Positions 57,001 through 64,000 of a stretch of 64,000 bases of DNA are shown here, piece by piece. The translations under genes were made by a program, and so were the position numbers. The stretch is taken from NCBI GenBank assembly GCA_907165135.1, contig OU015568.1:15821208-15885207 (forward strand). Reading direction: 5' to 3'. Source of the stretch: Oikopleura dioica (taxonomy: Eukaryota; Chordata; Appendicularia; Copelata; Oikopleuridae). Under the pieces are notes generated by a model. The model was not told the origin of the DNA. It made no database searches and saw only the letters and a program-made list of their open reading frames with translations. The first letter of the stretch is position 1. Every line of letters starts with the position of its first letter.

Positions 57001-59811
57001 TGGCGGTGGAAAGAGGAGCTTGAAGAGGATAACCAAGGAGGAAATGACTAAAGGAAATCGATCGACAGTCAATGTACTGCAGGATGAGTTTCAAGACAGT
57101 GATCCGACAGGAACCGGCTTCCTCTTCAGTGAGCTCCAAGCATTGCCAGAATGATTTCATCAACTGTTCTCGATGTGAAGTTGTCCCAGAAACCATCAGA
57201 CTCAGCATGTCGCCAGAAGAATATCGCTTGGACAAGTCGAGAAGGATTTCTAGTGCACTTTGAGCAAGAAGAGGTTGATCAGACGCGAATCCAACGAGTT
57301 TTGCGATCTGTCGAATAAAATCGGCCTTTTGTGTTTTTGGATTGATTGAAGCAAGTAGCTGGTGAATTGGAGTGAGAATGATCCCTGCGCCAGCGTCGCG
57401 GCAGTTGTTCATGAACACTTTTGATCCTCGAATAGCTGTAGACAGGATCCCAAGCGATTTTTGACCAGCTTTGAGAAGTCCCTCGTTGTACGATGATGGG
57501 TATTCCTCGAGATGTGAACCCGTCTCGCTCATAATATCGATAAGCTTTCGGAAAAGAGCAGAGTCTGATAATAGTTTTCTGAAAATGCCGAATCCTGGGT
57601 GCGTTGTTGACTCGGTGTTGAAATCATCTTGCGAAGGAGAATACGAAGCGAGCAACAGAGAGATTGTGTCCAGTACTGCGATGGTGATCTCCCATTTTTG
57701 CGACGGTTCTTTGTAAGAAAATGAGTCTAGGCGAAGTAGGACGTTGCTCAGTGCGAAATCAATGTAAGCTGTGACTCCAGGTGAGCGAGCTCCGGCGCCG
57801 AAGTTAAGTGGAAGTGGATACTCGCAAAGTTTCTGGATCAAATTGCAGAAGGCGATGGTCAAAGGATATCGCTCTTCTTGTGACTCGATTCGCTCGACTT
57901 CTTGAATGATTCCTTGAAGCACGTGATCACCGTCCATCGATACCCAAAGAGATGCCGCTGCACCTTCGTTTCCGATAAGTGTGCGAAGACAATCGAAGCA
58001 GGCAGCTTTCAACGACGGAGCAATGCCACACCGGAAAAGCTGCATCAAATAAATCGGAACGCGCCACGCCTGTTGTTCCAAAATAACCTGTCGTGAACTG
58101 GGGTCATTTTCCGCAACTGTAGAAGTTAATTTTATCACTGCAATCAATGCTGACGTTTCTTCAGGACTGATGCCAGCTTGTTGCGACCAATTAGTGTTCT
58201 CAGGCCCTGTCTCAACTCTCAAATGATCAGAGTATTGCTTCAACGATTCAAATATTCGTTCCCAAGATAGATTTCCAGCTGCTTGTCGGAGTAAGCGGAA
58301 ACAGGAAGAGCTCGAAATTTCATCTTGAGATAGAGCTTCCAACATTTTCACAGTTGGAACATATAATTCTGCGGAAACCATGTCGATTCTGATGAAATCT
58401 TGAAGTGCAAGACAACGATGGGTCGGTTTCAGGCCTTGGAAAGCGTTCCAAAACTCAGCGTGGAATCCAAACGAGCTAAATTTCTTGTAAAAAGCAGTGA
58501 TCAGATCGGCGAGCTCAATCCATAGTGATGGCGTTGAGCCTTTTCGGAGCTCCTTCAGTTTCAGAGGCATTAGAACAATGATATCTGTGATGAGTTTGTG
58601 AATTTGGCGAATGACAAGCTCGTTTTGAGGCTGAATTGCGTCGGAGTCGACAAGTTTTTTCAGGAATGTGAAGGCGCCAGCTTGAAGAGCCTTGTCCATG
58701 CACTGATCATCGCATTCAGTGAGTGTTTCAAGATTTGCGCTCAATGGTAGCTAAGGAAGAATTTAAATGGACAGAAACATAAAATGTTTACCTGAGTAAG
58801 GCCGCTCAAAGTCATCGACCAGGCCAACTGAACGATGCTCAAAATTTGCGCATTCTTGAAGTCAGGTGACTCATAAATTTTCGTGTGCAGCAGGGATATC
58901 CTCGTTGTATCCGAAAGAATCGGCAGAGCGGAGAGTGAGTCCATGTGATCCGTGTGCTCCACTTCGATCATGTGAATAACTGTAAAGAGCAGGGTGCAGT
59001 CGGACTCGCTTATCGTCCCCTCTCCATTTGGCTCCATTTTGGCAATGAATTCGACCAGTTCTTTCATGTTGCTTTTTGACATTCGCTCGTGGAAGGCCAA
59101 GCAGTAGATGCTCTCAGCAAGGAGCATTTTTGTGCTGACTATCAAATTTCTCACGGATCGCTTGTGCTCGGCATCGCCAAGTCCTCTTTGCTTGGCTAAC
59201 TTATCCAGTTCGCCCTCGATACTCAAACTAGAATAAGCCTTCATCAAACTGCCGAAGATGTTCTCGTTCCAAAGCGAGTCCAAAAACTGCGCCGCCACAT
59301 GATCGATTCCAGCGTTCATATTCGTATTCCCAAAGCTAGACTGGCACAGGTTCTTGAGCGAATGCAGAAGATCATTCCTGCCATCCCAATAAAGCAAAAC
59401 GGCCACGAGGCCACGCGTTAAACCGGGAAACTGCGCAAGTCGATGCTCAGCTGACCAGAGAAGCTCGAGCGCACGATGCTCGTCCAAGTCGTAGAGCGAC
59501 GAAATAATCCCAATTTCCGCAATAATGCTCTTGCTCAGTGTCTTTGGTCCCTCATCCGTCTCGATTGGCTCGCAATCACCCTTGTTGATTTGCGATTTCT
59601 TTGATGCATTGCTTGGACTGCCTGCTAGGGGCGTAAGCAGGTATTTTCTGTTTCTCTCTGAACACAATCTTTTGAAAAACAAAAAACGGGATGAAACCGT
59701 ACCTAATAATTGAGCCACCTCCGCAGCATTTCCAGACTGTAACGCTTTTAAAAGATCTTTGAAGTTTTGCCAAACTACCGAAGTCGAGCAGCTAACTGTA
59801 GACACAGTCAT
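54023..59811 (-). CDS. NUP205: Nucleoporin NUP205
   Basis: A large alpha-solenoid of the nuclear-pore inner ring. The frame is nearly continuous, with a 3-kb exon and a few 40-46 bp introns: about 1,780 residues (human 2,012). Typical blocks: VSTVSCSTSVVWQNFKDLLK at the start; ISIIYDL-type segments; ILSIVQLAWSMTLSGLTQ (the conserved AWALALR-like motif); HRCLALQDFIRIDMVSAELY; AACFDCLRTLIGNEGAAASL; MLLFPVLRLIMCLQSTLG. Near the end, YVHESRMSLLSTLARHRVGA and LVETGIIQQLSDAKFLDMRP correspond to the strongly conserved NUP205 region. The tail ends RIQKIVELNRA. The start codon follows CTTTTACTTTCAG directly. Confidence 0.92.
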
Positions 59812-59826
59812 CTGAAAGTAAAAGGG
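59812..59826 (-). promoter_or_regulatory. trans-splice acceptor abutting NUP205 ATG
   Basis: Minus-strand CCCTTTTACTTTCAG ends at the base before the ATG. The 53BP1-like gene stops 236 bp upstream on the same strand. Together with SNRPA1 this shows a repeated AG|ATG arrangement. Confidence 0.55.
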
Positions 59827-60046
59827 GTGAGTCACAACTAACAGTTTAGTATTTGGCCTTTTTTGAAAGTAGAGAATACATACATAAAAATACAATTGGG
59901 CGAACAGTTCGAAAAAAGAATAATGTTTCAGTATGGTACTAAAGTAGAGCGGTTTCGGCAGTTTATGATTTAAAGCATGAGGTTTGAAAGCGTGATGAGC
60001 AGTTAAAATGTACAGTAGTAGTTAATGACTGTTGATAGGGTTAGGG

Positions 60047-63000
60047 TCATCTATCTTTTATTTCAGGGCCCTGTATCAGATAACGGGAATCGATGTTTAT
60101 CCGCCTTTTTTGTTCAATACAAGTTATGAACCAATTAAGCGTTACATTTGAGGCGCCACGCACTTTGCTTGAGTGCTTCTTGTCATAATGAACTAAAAGA
60201 AAGTTGCAATAGCTTCATAATGATGGCTAGGGTAAATCACTAATATTTGAGCTCTTTTTTGGGCTTTGTAGAAGAGGCATATAATACCTTTTTATAATCC
60301 CCAGAAGCTGAGGATCATTTTGACTATTGATAGTGGGGGGTCATCTCGTACCCTGAGGCCATTTTGGTACCCCGGAAGTCCCAAAATGTGGCCAACTTCG
60401 GAAATTCGAATTTTCGAGGCCGTAACTAAGCTTTTTAGACGGAGCTATCTATACCAGCTTGTAGCTCAGGCTCTGACGGTTATTTTGAGGGGTAGAAAAG
60501 TATGTCCCGGGCTACTCTAGAAAGTGGTGGAGGTGGTGCAAAGCTGGGGTCAAGACCAAAAGTCCAGCTAAAATGAACTCTTATATGATTTAAATACAGT
60601 AACACTTTAAAAAAGCAACTGTAAATACATAATTGGTCACCCGAGGTCAACTTGGGGTCACTCAGGGTCATCTGGGGTCATGTTGGGGGTGTTATTTAAT
60701 TCAAGACGTATTTTTTAAATCTTGACCTTAGATGACCCCGAGTGACCCCAAGTTGACCTAGGTGACCAATTATGTATTTACAGTTGCTAAAGTGTTACTG
60801 TATTTAAATCACGTAAGTTCATTTTAGCTGGACTTCCGGTCTTGACCCCAGCTTTGCACCACCTCCACCTCTTCTAGAGTAGCCCGGGACATACTCTACC
60901 CTCAAAATAACCGTCAGAGCCTGAGCTACAAGCTGGTATAGATAGCTCCGTCTAAAAAGCTTAGGTACGGCCTCGAAAATTCGAATTTCCGAAGTTGGCC
61001 ACATTTTGGGACTTCCGGGGTACCAAAATGGCCTCAGGGTACGAGATCACCCCCCACTATCAATAGTCAAAATGATCCTCAGCTTCTGGGGATTATAAAA
61101 AGGTATTATATTCCTACTCTACTTAGCAAGAAAAAAAGTGGAAAATATTAGTGATTTACCCTAATGATGGCGAAGGGTCTTACTGGCAATATAGTCGACG
61201 AATGTATCAATAGCCTCGTCTGAAACATCTTTGTCCGTGCAAATTGCGCCAAGTCGAATGGCGATGCGCGTCATTTTGTTGCGATGCTGCGGCTTCATGC
61301 AAAATTTGATTAAATATCCTTTCAGAATCGTTGATAAATTTCTCAGGTTAGGCTCGAAGATATAGTCTCTTTTCCCGAGCGCGCGTTTCCTCTTCGTTCT
61401 AAGGCACTTTTCAAGCCATTCTATCGAGACAATCGGAATATCGCTGGCCAAACAGAAGAGACCGATCGAACTGTAGCCCCTGACAAAATGAAAACATGGA
61501 AGATAATCGTTGGTCTTACTTGAGTGTTTTTCCTTTATCCTCTGCAATACACAAAATTGTCTTTGAAAAATCATGTTCGTTGACGTCCAATTTGTCGCAG
61601 ACTTCTCCTCCCATCACGTGCTCGATTTGCATTCTGTATTTATCCGCCAGCTTTGATGGAGCAAAATCTAGTCAGGGTTATTTAGAGAACGGTGGCTTGA
61701 GCTTTGGTTGCTTACGAAAAACATGACGGTAAAAGGGAAACTTGTCGAGCAAGGTATCCACAGCACTGGTTTTGCGAACTCGAGGCGTGAAGGGATTGTA
61801 ATTTAGTTCTTAAACTCCAGTAAGCACTTTTATAAATTTGAGCGAAAACAACCATAAGTAGGAAGAGGATTGTCCGGCATTCGTATACTATAATCTCTGA
61901 TAATATTCTCGTTGACGACAATTGCGCAGTCGGTCATTTGAACAAGCCTGACTGTATCGTCGTTCAAGTCTTGGCATTCGTAGCCCGACCATTTAGTTGC
62001 CATACTCATTACATCCTTGCTATCGACATCCGGTTTTCGACGGCCCCAGAGGCCAATCACTTGAGTTGGTAACCACCTGTCGTTGCTAAATATCATGTGA
62101 CTTTCTCATCAATAGGATCATCCTATAATAGGATGGTCAGATACACCTAATTAATCAAGAATTAACTATCGAGTTAATCTAAGCTGTTAAAACAATGATT
62201 CAATGGCAATCGAGATGCTAGCACCAAATGTTATATTTAGCGTTTATACCTGCAGTTCATATTTGCGTCACTAGAAAAAGTATTAAAACCAGATAATGAT
62301 ACGTACCAGGAAGGAAAGGTGACAAGGGAAAGAGGGAGGATGAATATGACGGACACCAGAATGAATGAATTCTTTTTGCAGTCAACCGATCGACCCGATG
62401 TACTTACGTTTCCGTCACTCTGCGATAGAATTTTATATCAGACTTTCTAATTCTATCTTCGCTGAGAAGCAACACATGTGATTTCTTGATAGTGACAGTT
62501 TTCATGAAGTCAGCGTCGAGATAGACGACTTTTATGTTCGCGCTAGAATTGGAGGTTAGAATCTGGGAATCAGCATTTGATACCTTCTTTGATCGAGTAT
62601 TTGCTTGATAAGCGCGGGGTAGAAAAGTTCTTCTTCTTGTTCTTTCGGAGCGTCGCCGATGAACTTGGCCCAAACGAGAGAGCCAACACTCAAATCGACC
62701 ATGGCATCACAAGACATAGACGTGCTCGTCGACGACGGGGAGTTCTGAAAGGACGAGCAGGAACCAAAGAAGTTGTAGTCGGTGCCGTTGCTGTTTTGGT
62801 TTGAAAACTGGTTCGAAATGGTGCTGGTCGGGGTCGGATCGTCGTCGATTTCTTGCTTCACTTCGTTGCAGTAATCTTGCGCTGTTTCCATCACTGGTTG
62901 CGGTAGATTTTCGCTGGTTTCTGCAGAATGCATCGTTAGCTCGTCCATCGTCGGCGGGGTATTTATATAATCGGAAATGCTCATCTACGAAAAAACGATA

Positions 63001-63684
63001 GAAAAAAATAACAAAATTGCCAATTTACCTTCGATCGAAAATTTGAGACTGGCAAATTGTCATCTTCTTCATCCGCCGGTTCCGATTTAACTTTCTCTAG
63101 CTCCATTTGCTGTTCTCTAAGAGCAATAAGATCCGAAAGTCTCTCATCGTCATGTGCGTCGTTTTCTCTATTTTTAATAATACGCAGGCTGCTTTGCACT
63201 TGCGTCTCTATCTGATTTTGCTCTGACTCGGCTTCAACGACTTTTGGCTTCTTTTTTGCTCCGGGCTGACTTTCCATTCTGCTCGCCGGAACTCGCCGTT
63301 TCGAAAATAGCTTCGCGTGGAGATGGCTGGCCAGAGTTGGAAGACCAGGATTGAATGTTTTTGACGCGCTGTTGCATTCGAATATTAGTTGATCAAGGGA
63401 AATCTTCTTTTCTACAAGAAAACTCAGTTAGATCTACCGAAATTGCCGAATTTACCTTCGGTGTGAATATCTTCAAGCCTGACATCTTCTTCCTCTCGGT
63501 GATAAAGAAGCCCGTCAGAGCTCGAAGTGTCCCTGAGAACGAGGTATTTCTCCTTGACCTCGACGATCTTTCTCCGATGAATCGTTCGAACGCGGACGTA
63601 CTCATTCAATTCTTCATCAGAAATACTCGGAGGGGTAAGAACTTCTTGGGGAGGCGTCAAAGTCTCCTCGGCGATGGTTTCCAT
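60047..63684 (-). CDS. 53BP1-like Tudor/BRCT DNA-damage protein
   Basis: Exons in order: an acidic N-terminal part (METIAEETLTPPQEVLTPPS; RVRTIHRRKIVEVKEKYLVL), a charged linker (LSDLIALREQQMELEKVKSE), then a Tudor-like region (VDLSVGSLVWAKFIGDAP, YPALIKQILDQR, NIKVVYLDADFMKTVTIKKS, HVLLLSEDRIRKSDIKFYRR). Two BRCT repeats follow: ILCIAEDKGKTLGYSSIGLF with CLASDIPIVSIEWLEKCL, then YLIKFCMKPQHRNKM through TFVDYIA and NVTLNWFITCIEQKRRINID. Tudor plus tandem BRCT, with CLAS-x2-P-x-VS in the first BRCT, is the TP53BP1/Crb2/Rad9 layout: recruitment to modified nucleosomes at DNA breaks. The last intron (60193-61183) was 47 bp before a 936-bp MITE entered it. About 690 residues, much shorter than human. 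A longer intron of about 310 bp lies near 62100-62405. Confidence 0.75.
60228..61163. mobile_element. 936-bp palindromic hAT-like MITE in an intron
   Basis: The two halves are long inverted copies (about 60228-60640 against 60745-61163, with small differences), so the single strand folds into one giant hairpin. Ends are TAGGGTAAATCACTAATATT and its complement. An 8-bp target duplication ATGATGGC flanks it (60220-60227 and 61164-61171). Internal motifs include GGTCAACTTGGGGTCACTC and its inverse. No coding frame. It lies wholly within the last intron of the 53BP1-like gene. Confidence 0.9.
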
Positions 63685-64000
63685 TTTTTAAATACCGAAT
63701 ATCGACTTAAAGTATCTGAAACAGGGCCAGTCAGTTTCGAATTTATTCCATTTTGAGTCGTCTTGATAATTGAAAGTGTGAATACTTTTTTCAAAGTGTT
63801 AAAAGTTTTCAGTGGTGTTGCACTGTTGTTGAAAGCAATAAAGCAGGTATGGGGATATAAAAACTGACATCGATAAAGAGAAAAAAAGATGAAGAGGAGG
63901 GACATAGAACGAAACATCGAAAACCTAAATTGGGGAAAAAAAAAGAAATAAAAAATTCATCATAAGTTTCGACTGGTTGGACCAGAATTCTTTTTGATAT
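63685..64000. other. 5' flank of the 53BP1-like gene
   Basis: 315 bp, AT- and A-rich. A candidate trans-splice acceptor (CCCTGTTTCAG on minus) lies about 30 nt before the ATG. No other gene seen to the window edge. Confidence 0.4.

Noticed and set aside
61161..61574. 53BP1-like gene ending at the TAG contributed by the MITE
   Set aside because: A good GTAAGACC donor lies just before it and a matching acceptor beyond the element continues the BRCT domain in frame, so the stop is intronic.

Overview
The window looks like a piece of a compact, intron-rich animal genome. About 18 protein-coding genes encode clear metazoan proteins (FoxD, B56 subunit of PP2A, KLHL2/3, U2A', BBS2, KRR1, INCENP, SGTA, MED17, NUP205, a 53BP1-like protein). 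Almost every intron I could place is only 35-50 bp long. Many start codons lie 0-16 nt downstream of a pyrimidine-rich AG that has no upstream coding exon, which is the signature of spliced-leader trans-splicing. Several same-strand genes are separated by only about 90-240 bp. Together these traits best fit an appendicularian tunicate (Oikopleura or a relative), probably one with a larger, transposon-loaded genome. That assignment is inference, not proof.

Layout. 1-6.3 kb: gene-free, with foldback and TIR elements and a 10-bp minisatellite. 6.3-12.9 kb, minus strand: FoxD, PPP2R5, a ZGRF1/Mte1-like DUF2439 protein and a class-3 lipase. 13.3-17.2 kb: satellites, a 1.07-kb TIR element, a 350-bp hAT MITE and palindromic repeats. 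17.3-25.1 kb, minus: a divergent kinase carrying a MITE, then a RhoGEF chain (DH, DH-PH, FYVE-like finger, PH) carrying another MITE; a small tail-anchored protein lies on plus. 25.4-32.2 kb, minus: an amino-acid transporter, KLHL2/3 and SNRPA1. 32.6-36.4 kb, plus: BBS2 and KRR1. 36.5-42.3 kb, minus: a coiled-coil protein, rearranged LTR-retrotransposon pieces and a zinc-finger-like gene. 42.7-63.7 kb, minus: INCENP, SGTA, MED17, an unrecognised gene, NUP205 and the 53BP1-like gene, in a tight co-oriented row. INCENP is split by a 3.7-kb autonomous hAT element.

The most interesting theme is how transposons sit inside genes. A 318-bp MITE lies in a coding exon of the kinase; its TA...TA ends plus Gs from the 8-bp target-site duplication make a canonical GT-AG intron whose removal keeps the frame (+2 codons). 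The hAT inside the INCENP IN-box also has a GT donor in one terminal repeat and an AG acceptor near the other that would restore the frame (+10 codons). A 936-bp palindromic MITE sits inside a former 47-bp intron of the 53BP1-like gene. A 250-bp MITE lies on an exon/donor boundary of the RhoGEF, and a remnant of its terminal repeat appears in an intron of SNRPA1, itself a spliceosome gene. This looks like introner-style conversion of DNA transposons into introns, caught at several stages.
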